Assembly (NCBI GenBank): GCA_937906795.1
Contig: CALCUQ010000329.1
Coordinates: forward strand, 1-6,519
DNA: 6,519 nucleotides
Direction of reading: 5' to 3'
Origin: an uncultured Bacteroidales bacterium
GTDB taxonomy: Bacteria; Bacteroidota; Bacteroidia; Bacteroidales; UBA932
The notes beneath the pieces were generated by a model. It had not been told where the DNA came from. It worked only from the letters and a program-made list of their open reading frames with translations, and did no database searches. Below, piece after piece: positions 1 through 5,721 of the stretch. Numbering within the stretch: position 1 is the first letter of the stretch; each line of letters opens with the position of its first letter. A program made the position numbers and the translations under genes.

Positions 1-56
1 TACTTGTCCACCTTGTAAATATCAGGTGTTGTTTGAGAAATTTTATTAATTAACAT
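1..56 (-). CDS. Possible N-terminus of a gene leaving the left edge
   Basis: An ATG at 56 on the minus strand opens a frame that stays open to the window edge: 18 full codons, MLINKISQTTPDIYKVDK, plus two bases. It is the first ATG downstream of a good Bacteroidetes-type promoter at 134-164, which would give a leader of about 70 AT-rich bases. The product is not recognisable from so few residues and no function is proposed. The gene would have the same orientation as the lipoprotein gene, separated from it by the hairpin at 245-272. The main doubt is length: a frame of 18 codons can be open by chance, so the support comes mostly from the promoter and the arrangement. Confidence 0.35.
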   Translation of the reverse strand, partial: MLINKISQTTPDIYKVDK

Positions 57-133
57 GATAGATGAATGAATATTTAAGGTTAATAAAAAATATAATTGTT
101 TAATTGAGTATTAATTATCTTTAAAAATGTTTC

Positions 134-164
134 CAAATTTACATAACAATTTTTGTTTGAACAA
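134..164 (-). promoter_or_regulatory. Bacteroidetes-type promoter for the leftmost gene
   Basis: On the minus strand a TTG (162-164) is followed after exactly 20 bases by TAAATTTG (134-141), an exact match to the Bacteroidetes primary-sigma -7 consensus TAnnTTTG at normal spacing. Transcription should begin a few bases past 134 and run towards the ATG at 56. No Shine-Dalgarno sequence is visible before that ATG, as expected in this phylum. The surrounding 57-244 stretch is very AT-rich and shows no convincing gene. Confidence 0.5.
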
Positions 165-244
165 CATACAGAAAGTGATATGTTACATTAAAAGAATTAC
201 AAGAATTTGTTCCATTGCCAAGCATTATTCTCTTGCGAAGGAAT

Positions 245-272
245 GAGGCGACTAATCATTATTAGTCGCCTC
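245..272 (-). terminator. Perfect 12-bp hairpin, probable terminator of the lipoprotein gene
   Basis: GAGGCGACTAAT (245-256) and ATTAGTCGCCTC (261-272) pair perfectly around the four-base loop CATT. The hairpin lies 23 bases past the stop codon of the lipoprotein gene and is far more GC-rich than its surroundings. Neither side has a clean T-tract (minus strand continues ATTCCTTCGC), so it may end transcription weakly, act with Rho, or mainly protect the mRNA 3' end. It is assigned to the minus strand by its position. Confidence 0.5.
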
Positions 273-295
273 CCTTAACTTCTACCCTATTGTTA

Positions 296-1012
296 TTATT
301 TTGTATGTGAAAAGAATTCCTTTAAAAGCTCTGGAGTACATTCTATTGCATCACCACCGTGTTTTTGGTCTGGACAGTATTTATATTTGATATTCACACC
401 TTGTTTTACAAGTTCATCCACTTGTGTGGTACAGTCTCCTTCGCTTGCTGTACTAAAGAAATACATTGGAATGCTCACCTCTCTAGGGCTGGCACATGAC
501 ATTGATATTGCTGCGGCAAATACATCCGGGTGCATTTGTGCATAATCCCAAGCACCTCTACCTCCGTCAGATGATCCTGTTACGTAAACTCTGTTTGTGT
601 CAATAAGTCCCTTATCTGCATAATCATCAATAATGTGCTTCACATCATCATAGCAATCTATCCACTTGATAGTACCTGGTAGGTTTGCTTTATAGCATAC
701 AGGGAACAGAGCAATAGCTTTAATCCCGCTCTCTTTCAAATATTGCAAAATATATTCGTCTGCATCACAACAATCAAAATGATTTGGGTGATAGAAGATA
801 TCGTGTTTTGGACGATCATGCACCCCACCATGAAGCCAAAGCCATAAGATTGCTTTACCCGGCTTGTCTGCATTGACATAAACTACTTTGCATGGGACAT
901 TATAAGTAAATTCTCCTTCAGGTAAAACCACTTCACTTTTTTTATCGTTGCATTTGTTGTTGCCACACGCTACAAATAGCAACGCCACAGCTATTAAATA
1001 AAGATACCTCAT
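296..1012 (-). CDS. Cysteine-rich lipoprotein, alpha/beta-hydrolase (esterase/peptidase-like)
   Basis: A 238-residue exported lipoprotein, probably a serine hydrolase of the PHB-depolymerase/COG4099 'predicted peptidase' type; the substrate is unknown. Residues 1-15 form a short hydrophobic signal peptide ending in the lipobox FVAC, so C16 would be the lipidated residue. No classic acidic Bacteroidetes surface-export signal follows C16, so a periplasm-facing location is as likely as the cell surface. The hydrolase core shows LHGG at 60-63 (oxyanion region) and GSSDGG at 146-151 with S148 as nucleophile. The strand ending in E191-G192-D193 offers D193 as the likely acid, and KHGG at 217-220 gives H218. 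Ten cysteines besides C16 are striking and may form disulfides. The ATG at 1012 is chosen because it opens directly into the signal peptide. No clear promoter was found in the roughly 50 bases upstream. The hydrolase fold is well supported; the reaction is not. Confidence 0.85.
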   Translation of the reverse strand: MRYLYLIAVALLFVACGNNKCNDKKSEVVLPEGEFTYNVPCKVVYVNADKPGKAILWLWLHGGVHDRPKHDIFYHPNHFDCCDADEYILQYLKESGIKAIALFPVCYKANLPGTIKWIDCYDDVKHIIDDYADKGLIDTNRVYVTGSSDGGRGAWDYAQMHPDVFAAAISMSCASPREVSIPMYFFSTASEGDCTTQVDELVKQGVNIKYKYCPDQKHGGDAIECTPELLKEFFSHTK

Positions 1013-1064
1013 AATAATTACGCAATTTTTATAATAAAACGGATTTAAGAATAATAGTCACTAC

Positions 1065-1096
1065 AAAAAAAAGGCTCCAGAATGTATTCTGAAGCC
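1065..1096 (-). terminator. Rho-independent terminator after tRNA-Lys
   Basis: Read on the minus strand, GGCTTCAGAA pairs with TTCTGGAGCC around a four-base loop, giving a 10-bp stem whose single irregular pair is G-U, followed at once by eight T residues (1065-1072). On the plus strand the same position would be a C-A mismatch and no long T-tract follows, so it acts on minus-strand transcripts. It starts 7 bases past the tRNA 3' end and insulates the lipoprotein gene. It is also the first terminator met by transcripts of the three-gene operon upstream. Confidence 0.9.
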
Positions 1097-1102
1097 CTTT
1101 TG

Positions 1103-1175
1103 TGACCCGCTTGGGGATCGAACCCAAGACCCACAGATTAAGAGTCTGTTGCTCTACCAGCTGAGCTAGCGAGTC
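1103..1175 (-). tRNA. tRNA-Lys (anticodon CUU)
   Basis: A complete 73-base cloverleaf folds on the minus strand. The acceptor stem is GACTCGC with GCGGGTC (one G-U pair), the D-stem GCTC with GAGC, the anticodon stem ACAGA with TCTGT, the variable loop has 5 bases, and the T-stem TTGGG with CCCAA encloses loop TTCGATC. The anticodon loop CTCTTAA places CTT at 1140-1142, reading the lysine codon AAG. The discriminator base is A. The CCA tail is not encoded, since the gene continues CAAAAG, so it must be added by tRNA nucleotidyltransferase. It has its own promoter 16 bases upstream and a strong terminator just downstream. No repeated copy of its 3' end, which would suggest an integrated element, was seen in the window. 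Confidence 0.97.
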
Positions 1176-1191
1176 ATGCCCATTGGGACTG

Positions 1192-1222
1192 CAAATGTAG
1201 AAATTATTTCTACAATTTCAAA
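1192..1222 (-). promoter_or_regulatory. Promoter of tRNA-Lys
   Basis: On the minus strand TTTG (1219-1222) is followed after 19 bases by TACATTTG (1192-1199), an exact match to the Bacteroidetes -7 consensus. Transcription would start about a dozen bases before the mature tRNA 5' end at 1175. The -33 element lies only a few bases past the stop codon of the DUF368 gene (1226-1228), so the promoter fills the short gap between the operon and the tRNA. The -10/-33 spacer is mostly occupied by a palindrome (1196-1214). Confidence 0.65.
1196..1214. repeat. 19-bp palindrome inside the tRNA-Lys promoter
   Basis: TGTAGAAAT and ATTTCTACA are perfect 9-base inverted arms around a single central T. The palindrome spans most of the promoter spacer and overlaps five bases of the -7 box. 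Such a position suits a dimeric DNA-binding protein. It could also form a hairpin in the 3' end of the operon mRNA, though without a T-tract. AT-rich DNA makes chance palindromes fairly common, so its role is open. Confidence 0.5.
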
Positions 1223-1225
1223 TTA

Positions 1226-2134
1226 TTAACTGTTTTTTTGTGCTTTTGTAGCTAAAATTTCAATTACTAAAACAATTGCAATACCCACAACTGCAAAAAT
1301 TATAGAGTATACAATAAGCGATGGATGTCCTGTTATCTGCTCATAAGTAGTTGGAAGAGTAGGAAAATCAACACCTTCTACAACTGATGGATTTTTCCAT
1401 GGCCACACTTTTAAAAGAGAACCAACCATAAATCCAGACAACAAAGCAATAGTTTGCATATAGAATTTTTTTAGCAACCAGCTCAAGAAATGTGAAAATG
1501 AAATTATACCCACACAAGCTCCTACAGCAAAAACAGCAAGCACAGGGATATTTAGTGTAGAAACAGCCTCCATTATAAATGCGTATTTACCAAGCAAAAG
1601 CAAAATAAAACTTCCAGAAATACCTGGTAAAATCATTGCACAAACTGCAATAGAGCCGCTTAGGAAAATAAACCAATACTCACTTGGAGTTTCAGCCGGA
1701 CTTGCAAGGCAAATAAATGCAGCAATAGCAATTCCAAAAAGTAAAGAGATTATATTCTGTATATTCCATTTATCAATTCCTTTAAGGACATAAATAGCAG
1801 ACGCCAAAATAAGGCCAAAGAAAAAACTCCAGATATGGATTGGATAGTTTACCAAAAGGAACTGCATAAGTTTTGCCAAAGAAAATACACTAATGAGAAT
1901 TCCTGTTAACAGGCTAAACAAAAATGTTCCATTGATATGTTTCCAGAATTTATCAATCTTACCTGTAAAAAGTAATTTTAAAGCAGTACCATTTACAGAC
2001 TTGATTGAATCTATAAGTTCCTGATATATACCCATCAGAAAAGCAATAGTACCACCACTCACTCCAGGGACAACATCTGCAGCTCCCATACATATTCCTT
2101 TGAAAGCTACAACTAAATAATGTATTAAATTCAT
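1226..2134 (-). CDS. DUF368 membrane protein, PopT-type polyprenyl-phosphate transporter
   Basis: A 302-residue polytopic inner-membrane protein of the DUF368 family. Seen in the sequence: the family signature GAADVVPGVSGGT at 17-29 and a second, related motif LPGISGSF at 169-176, in the two halves of the protein. Many hydrophobic segments lie at roughly 71-95, 100-117, 128-145, 155-182, 196-220, 227-243 and 272-295. The paired PGxSG motifs suggest an internal duplication with re-entrant loops. Members of this family (named PopT) have been reported to move polyprenyl phosphates such as undecaprenyl phosphate back across the membrane, recycling the carrier used for peptidoglycan and surface glycans; transfer of that role to this protein is by family. 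Length is normal. The ATG at 2134 lies 10 bases past the stop of the TPR gene, so the two are co-transcribed. It is the last protein gene of the operon. No terminator separates it from the tRNA. Confidence 0.9.
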   Translation of the reverse strand: MNLIHYLVVAFKGICMGAADVVPGVSGGTIAFLMGIYQELIDSIKSVNGTALKLLFTGKIDKFWKHINGTFLFSLLTGILISVFSLAKLMQFLLVNYPIHIWSFFFGLILASAIYVLKGIDKWNIQNIISLLFGIAIAAFICLASPAETPSEYWFIFLSGSIAVCAMILPGISGSFILLLLGKYAFIMEAVSTLNIPVLAVFAVGACVGIISFSHFLSWLLKKFYMQTIALLSGFMVGSLLKVWPWKNPSVVEGVDFPTLPTTYEQITGHPSLIVYSIIFAVVGIAIVLVIEILATKAQKNS

Positions 2135-2144
2135 ATTATAATTT

Positions 2145-3155
2145 TTACTTGTTAAATCTACGTATATAATTCAAAAATTCTGTGTCGTTTGCCAAAACAG
2201 GATATGAATTAATTAATGTTTCAACAGCCTGCAATCTGTTATTTTTTTCTTCTGCCGACAAAGAGTCATTCAAAGAATCTTTTAGAAGAGACTTTGCTTT
2301 GTCGGGAAGACCAAGAAAAATATATGCCTCAGACAATGCAAAACGGGCAAGGACATCTTCATCTATTTGCATGAACCTCTCAAAAACCTCACTTGCCTCT
2401 TTGTAACGTTGCAGATTCATATAAACTACCCCCAGATTATATAAAGAAGATGAATTCTGGGGATTTAGTGCTATAGAATACTCAAAAGACTCAATTGCCT
2501 TGTCAAAATCCTTTATTCTGGCCTGAACTGTACCTATATTAAACCAGACATTATCATTAAAAGGGTCGCCATCCAAAAATTTATTGTAAGCCTCAATAGA
2601 TTTTTGGGGCAAATCTACCTTGTCATAACAGAATGCAAGATCATTATACAGCTCATATGTAAGTCCATATTTGAAATCTATCTCATTAAAATAAAATATT
2701 CCCTCCTTAAAGTTCTGCACCTCAATACAATCCTGAGCCAAAGCATAAATTGAATCTCTGGTAAGATCATCAACTTTATCATCAGCAACCGCTTTAGCAT
2801 AATACTCACGCGCTTTTTTAAAATCTTTTATAAAGATATATGCCCTTGCATAAAGAAAAAGAATCTGTCCAGAACCAGGAAAAGCACCATCATACTCATT
2901 AAGAAGAGTCAGAGCAGCCGAAACATTACCCTCAAGAATAAGAGAATCACAATAACGGACAAAAAACAAAGAAGAATATGGATATTTGTCAAATGCAACA
3001 GAACTCGCCACAAGAGCCTCCTTATCCAGGCCTTTATCAATAAGTTTGTCAATGATGTATTCAAACTCCTCTTCCGAAAAGTGAACATCAGCTACCTTAT
3101 TACTTCTATAAGCATCTAAGAAAAGCTCTAAAGCCCTGCTAAATTCGCTACTCAT
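2145..3155 (-). CDS. TPR-repeat protein, middle gene of the DUF368 operon
   Basis: A soluble, probably cytoplasmic protein of 336 residues built largely of tetratricopeptide repeats, which form a helical scaffold for binding other proteins. Clear repeats lie at about 96-126, 167-200, 201-234 and 235-267, with the usual W/Y-x2-G/L-Y and A-x3-F-E pattern; the two best contain FNIGTV...ALNPQN and YNLGVVY...FMQID. The N-terminal 90 residues and the C-terminal 60 look like degenerate repeats. No signal peptide or membrane segment is seen. Two starts are possible: an ATG at 3182 (345 residues, 35-base overlap with the gene before) or the ATG at 3155, chosen because ATGAGTAG gives only an 8-base overlap with that gene's stop, a common coupling arrangement. 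It sits between the DUF6913-like gene and the DUF368 transporter gene. A role as partner or organiser of the transporter is inference; the binding partner is unknown. Confidence 0.85.
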   Translation of the reverse strand: MSSEFSRALELFLDAYRSNKVADVHFSEEEFEYIIDKLIDKGLDKEALVASSVAFDKYPYSSLFFVRYCDSLILEGNVSAALTLLNEYDGAFPGSGQILFLYARAYIFIKDFKKAREYYAKAVADDKVDDLTRDSIYALAQDCIEVQNFKEGIFYFNEIDFKYGLTYELYNDLAFCYDKVDLPQKSIEAYNKFLDGDPFNDNVWFNIGTVQARIKDFDKAIESFEYSIALNPQNSSSLYNLGVVYMNLQRYKEASEVFERFMQIDEDVLARFALSEAYIFLGLPDKAKSLLKDSLNDSLSAEEKNNRLQAVETLINSYPVLANDTEFLNYIRRFNK

Positions 3156-3732
3156 CACACTCAATTGTCTGGCCACATTCAATTGCTTTCAAATAATGCA
3201 GCACCTGATTAAAGAAATCTTTATTTGACAAAACTGCTCCCCCCTCACCCAATAAAACCATATTGTTATGAATTATATTGGAATTTGTCATTCCAACCAG
3301 ATAATTGATTTTAGAACCAATCACAATACAGTCCAAAGTAATATAGTCCATGGAATTGAAATTAAGGAACAAATCATATGAACAGGAGTAAAAATCCTGC
3401 AACACAACATCATCAGGCTCCATAAAAATAGAAATGTCCTTTTTATTAAGAACAGTAATATTGTTAAGATACTCAGCCGACAATCCCTTGCTGTCAAGAG
3501 CAATATCTATAAGCCCTTTCTTTTTCTGAACAACGGCACCAAAATAAGGAATACCAAGCCCTTTTAACCCTTCTATAATTTCAATTAATGAAACCGCACT
3601 CTGTGGTGACTCCACTTTGTATGCAAAGCCAATATTGGAAACATCTTTAAGATTTTTATATGATGCTTCCTTATTTGGCTTATATCTCTTAAGAGCCTTA
3701 TTTCTAATATATTTACCTAAAAGACTGTACAC
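3148..3732 (-). CDS. DUF6913-like protein of unknown function, first gene of the operon
   Basis: A 194-residue soluble protein without signal peptide or membrane segments. It resembles the DUF6913 family, small proteins widespread in Bacteroidetes with no known function: a basic N-terminus (residues 1-22, rich in K and R), then alternating strands and helices, a region like SYDLFLNFNSMDYITLDCIV at about 118-137, and a final helix FFNQVLHYLKAI. The family match is from recall of its general pattern and is moderately sure. The start is GTG at 3732: an in-frame TGA lies three codons upstream and no ATG occurs until the middle of the protein. A promoter box at 3751-3758 would give a leader of only about a dozen bases. 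The gene's stop codon TAG (3148-3150) overlaps the start of the TPR gene, suggesting coupled translation. Nothing catalytic can be identified. Confidence 0.8.
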   Translation of the reverse strand: MYSLLGKYIRNKALKRYKPNKEASYKNLKDVSNIGFAYKVESPQSAVSLIEIIEGLKGLGIPYFGAVVQKKKGLIDIALDSKGLSAEYLNNITVLNKKDISIFMEPDDVVLQDFYSCSYDLFLNFNSMDYITLDCIVIGSKINYLVGMTNSNIIHNNMVLLGEGGAVLSNKDFFNQVLHYLKAIECGQTIECDE

Positions 3733-3750
3733 ACTCTCTCAAATTTATTG

Positions 3751-3779
3751 CAAAAATAGCAAAAATTGAGCCACCTCAA
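3751..3779 (-). promoter_or_regulatory. Promoter of the DUF6913-TPR-DUF368 operon
   Basis: On the minus strand TTG (3777-3779) is followed after 18 bases by TATTTTTG (3751-3758), matching TAnnTTTG. Transcription would start near 3745, about 12 bases before the GTG start. A second -7 match, TAAATTTG at 3740-3747, lies closer to the gene but has no well-placed -33 TTG and would make the mRNA essentially leaderless; it could be an alternative start. Confidence 0.5.
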
Positions 3780-3780
3780 T
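3765..3780. promoter_or_regulatory. Palindrome shared by two divergent promoters
   Basis: ATTGAG and CTCAAT form perfect 6-base inverted arms around CCAC. The left arm holds the candidate plus-strand -33 TTG (3766-3768) and the right arm holds the minus-strand -33 TTG (3777-3779). The site lies midway between the operon and the acyl-CoA ligase gene. It may be an operator controlling both, or just two -33 regions placed back to back. Confidence 0.4.
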
Positions 3781-3800
3781 CGTATTTTGTAGTACATTTG
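3766..3800 (+). promoter_or_regulatory. Promoter of the acyl-CoA ligase gene
   Basis: TACATTTG at 3793-3800 is an exact -7 match, 18 bases before the ATG at 3819. The best -33 candidate is TTG at 3766-3768, with a 24-base spacer, longer than the usual 19-21. The -7 box is convincing, the -33 less so. The expected transcript start near 3805 gives a leader of about 14 bases. Confidence 0.5.
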
Positions 3801-3818
3801 TATATTCAAGCAAATTTT

Positions 3819-5627
3819 ATGAGTAAAAAAGTAACCCCTACAACCTTAACCCAAATCTACAATGATTGTGTTAAGAAATTCAATAATCAGACAATCTTTT
3901 CAATAATTGGAGGAGAAAGCGTTACATATAAAGAATTTGGAGAAAGAGTTGAAAAGATTAAAGCATTATTCAACAATAATAAAATAAAACAAGGCTCTTT
4001 TATTGCCATATTGGGAAACAGCATGCCTAACTGGCCTGTTGCATATTTTGCAGCAACCACAACAAACAGAGTAGCTGTACCCCTATTACCGGATTTCACA
4101 GCTTTTGAGATTGCAAACATTTTGGAGCACTCTCAGGCTAAAGTTATAATCATTTCAAAAAAGCTTATATACAAGCTCACCGACAGTATAAGAAACAAAC
4201 TAGATCTTATTATATGTATGGATACAATGGAACCCCTAAAAGTTCCATCGGACAATATTTTGGATGAGAACACAAGTACAACTGAGCAAACAGAGTTCTC
4301 TATTCCACAAGATCCTACACCAGAAGATCTTGCATCGTTAATTTATACATCGGGAACATCAGGCTCTTCTAAAGGGGTAATGCTTACACACGGGAACCTT
4401 ACATCAAATGTACAACAGGCATTCCACATGTATCCGGTATATCCAGAAGACAGTTTCCTATCTATTCTGCCACTGTCCCATGCATACGAATGTACTATTG
4501 GTATGTTATACCCATTTGCATACGGTTCACCTGTTTACTACTTAAATGGAGCCCCTACCCCATCACTGCTTATGCCGGCTCTTGGAAAGGTAAAACCAAC
4601 CATTATGCTTAGTGTTCCTCTGATTGTAGAAAAAATCTACAAAAACAAAGTTCGCCCAATGTTTACCAAAACCTGGACAATGCAGGTTTTATATTCAATT
4701 GGAATAATCAGAAGACTGCTTCACAGAATCGCCGGAAAGAAAATATATCAGATGTTTGGAGGCAGATTGAGATTCTTTGGTGTGGGAGGTGCAAAACTCG
4801 ATGGTACAGTTGAACAGTTTTTAAGAGATGCAAAGTTCCCATACGCAATTGGATACGGATTAACTGAGTGCTCTCCTCTTATCGCAGGCCAAACAAAAGA
4901 TATGGTATTTCAGGCAACCGGACATGCTTTGGTTGATATGGATGTAAAACTTATCAACCAGAATGAAAAGGGCATTGGAGAGATAGTATGTAAGGGGCCT
5001 AATATTATGAAAGGGTATTATAAAGACCCACAAAGAACAGAGAGTGCCTTTACAGAAGATGGCTATTACAGAACCAAAGATTTGGGAAAAATGACCAAAG
5101 ATGGTTGTTTGTCTATAGTAGGAAGGGTTGACAATATGCTTATTGGACCTAACGGAGAAAATATATATCCAGAAGAGATAGAGTCAGTTATAAACGACAG
5201 TGATTTTGTTCTTGAATCTCTGGTAACAAAAAGAAAAGATCAGCTGGTTGCACTTATCCACTTTAATTACAGCCAGATTGCTGCACTTATAGACTGGAAA
5301 GAGGTAGATGCCCAAATTAGAAAAAACATTAATGAGCATTACGAGAAAATAACTGAAAAATATGAAGAGCTTTACAGCAAGTATGAAAAATGGAAAGAAG
5401 AGAAGGGCTATAAAGTAGAAAAAAGAGAAAAAGCTCCTAAAGAGAAAGTTATTCCACAAGAGGTAGTGGTTACATTTGAAGAAAAATTTGAAAAGGTTAA
5501 GAAAGAGTTGCTAATCTATGTAAACGAAAGGGTAAACAAGACATCAAAAATTACAGAAATAATTGAACAACAGGTTCCTTTCCAAAAAACAGCAACACAA
5601 AAAATAAAAAGGTACCTTTACAAATAA
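3819..5627 (+). CDS. Long-chain fatty-acid-CoA ligase-like AMP-forming enzyme
   Basis: A 602-residue cytoplasmic enzyme of the adenylate-forming superfamily (COG1022/FadD-like). It would activate a fatty acid with ATP to the acyl-AMP and then form acyl-CoA. Motifs in order: the phosphate-binding loop YTSGTSGSSKGVMLTH at 176-191, GYGLTECSP at 345-353, YRTKDLG at 417-423 with the ribose-binding D421, GRVDNML at 435-441 (hinge and core), NIYPEEIE at 448-455, and the C-terminal TATQKIKR where K595 is the expected adenylation lysine. Between the last two lies a long Lys/Glu-rich, probably coiled-coil segment (about 503-560). An upstream TTG at 3798 is in frame but sits inside the promoter -7 box, so the ATG at 3819 is used. 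The gene is divergent from the operon and convergent with clpB, with a terminator just after it. The AMP-ligase class is certain; chain-length preference cannot be read from sequence. Confidence 0.92.
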   Translation: MSKKVTPTTLTQIYNDCVKKFNNQTIFSIIGGESVTYKEFGERVEKIKALFNNNKIKQGSFIAILGNSMPNWPVAYFAATTTNRVAVPLLPDFTAFEIANILEHSQAKVIIISKKLIYKLTDSIRNKLDLIICMDTMEPLKVPSDNILDENTSTTEQTEFSIPQDPTPEDLASLIYTSGTSGSSKGVMLTHGNLTSNVQQAFHMYPVYPEDSFLSILPLSHAYECTIGMLYPFAYGSPVYYLNGAPTPSLLMPALGKVKPTIMLSVPLIVEKIYKNKVRPMFTKTWTMQVLYSIGIIRRLLHRIAGKKIYQMFGGRLRFFGVGGAKLDGTVEQFLRDAKFPYAIGYGLTECSPLIAGQTKDMVFQATGHALVDMDVKLINQNEKGIGEIVCKGPNIMKGYYKDPQRTESAFTEDGYYRTKDLGKMTKDGCLSIVGRVDNMLIGPNGENIYPEEIESVINDSDFVLESLVTKRKDQLVALIHFNYSQIAALIDWKEVDAQIRKNINEHYEKITEKYEELYSKYEKWKEEKGYKVEKREKAPKEKVIPQEVVVTFEEKFEKVKKELLIYVNERVNKTSKITEIIEQQVPFQKTATQKIKRYLYK

Positions 5628-5632
5628 AACAC

Positions 5633-5680
5633 AAGCCAGACATTATCAGTCGCGATTCTGAAATGTCTGGCTTTATATAT
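5633..5680. terminator. Bidirectional terminator between the ligase gene and clpB
   Basis: AAGCCAGACATT (5633-5644) pairs perfectly with AATGTCTGGCTT (5662-5673). Four more pairs (TCAG with CTGA) can extend the stem beyond one bulged A, leaving an 8-base loop. On the plus strand it begins 5 bases past the ligase stop and ends in TTTATATATATT. On the minus strand it is followed by TTGTGTTTTATTT, so it can serve clpB as well. Convergent genes sharing one hairpin is a common arrangement. Confidence 0.8.
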
Positions 5681-5688
5681 ATTATCGC

Positions 5689-5705
5689 TGCACATGCATG
5701 GTGCA
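5689..5705. repeat. Short palindrome just after clpB
   Basis: TGCAC (5689-5693) and GTGCA (5701-5705) flank a 7-base centre that itself contains the palindromic CATGCATG. It lies 16 bases past the clpB stop on the minus strand, before the shared terminator. It may add a small hairpin to the clpB 3' end; no T-tract follows, and chance cannot be excluded. Confidence 0.3.
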
Positions 5706-5721
5706 ACTTCCCAAAGCAAGA

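Noticed and set aside
2..49. A plus-strand frame ending in TCPPCKYQVLFEKFY and a TAA at 47-49, with a CPPC motif suggesting the tail of a gene
   Set aside because: Only 15 residues are visible, a CxxC at the very end fits no known family tail, and the opposite strand has a matching promoter and start. It cannot be excluded without more sequence.
92..118. AT-rich inverted repeat ATAATT...AATTAT in the left intergenic region
   Set aside because: Arms of six A/T bases are expected by chance in DNA this AT-rich, and no function can be tied to them.
1103..1175. tRNA-Lys as an integration site of a mobile element
   Set aside because: No direct repeat of the tRNA 3' end, integrase or foreign-looking gene is present in the window.
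2182..2406. Plus-strand open frame of 74 codons
   Set aside because: It lies wholly antisense to the TPR gene, resembles no protein family and lacks a promoter.
3798..3818. TTG start that would extend the acyl-CoA ligase by seven residues
   Set aside because: The TTG lies within the TACATTTG promoter box, so it would be upstream of the expected transcript start; the ATG at 3819 fits better.
5184..5459. Minus-strand open frame of 91 codons rich in F and L, resembling a membrane protein
   Set aside because: It is the antisense of the Lys/Glu-rich coil of the ligase; AAA and GAA codons read backwards give F-rich sequence.
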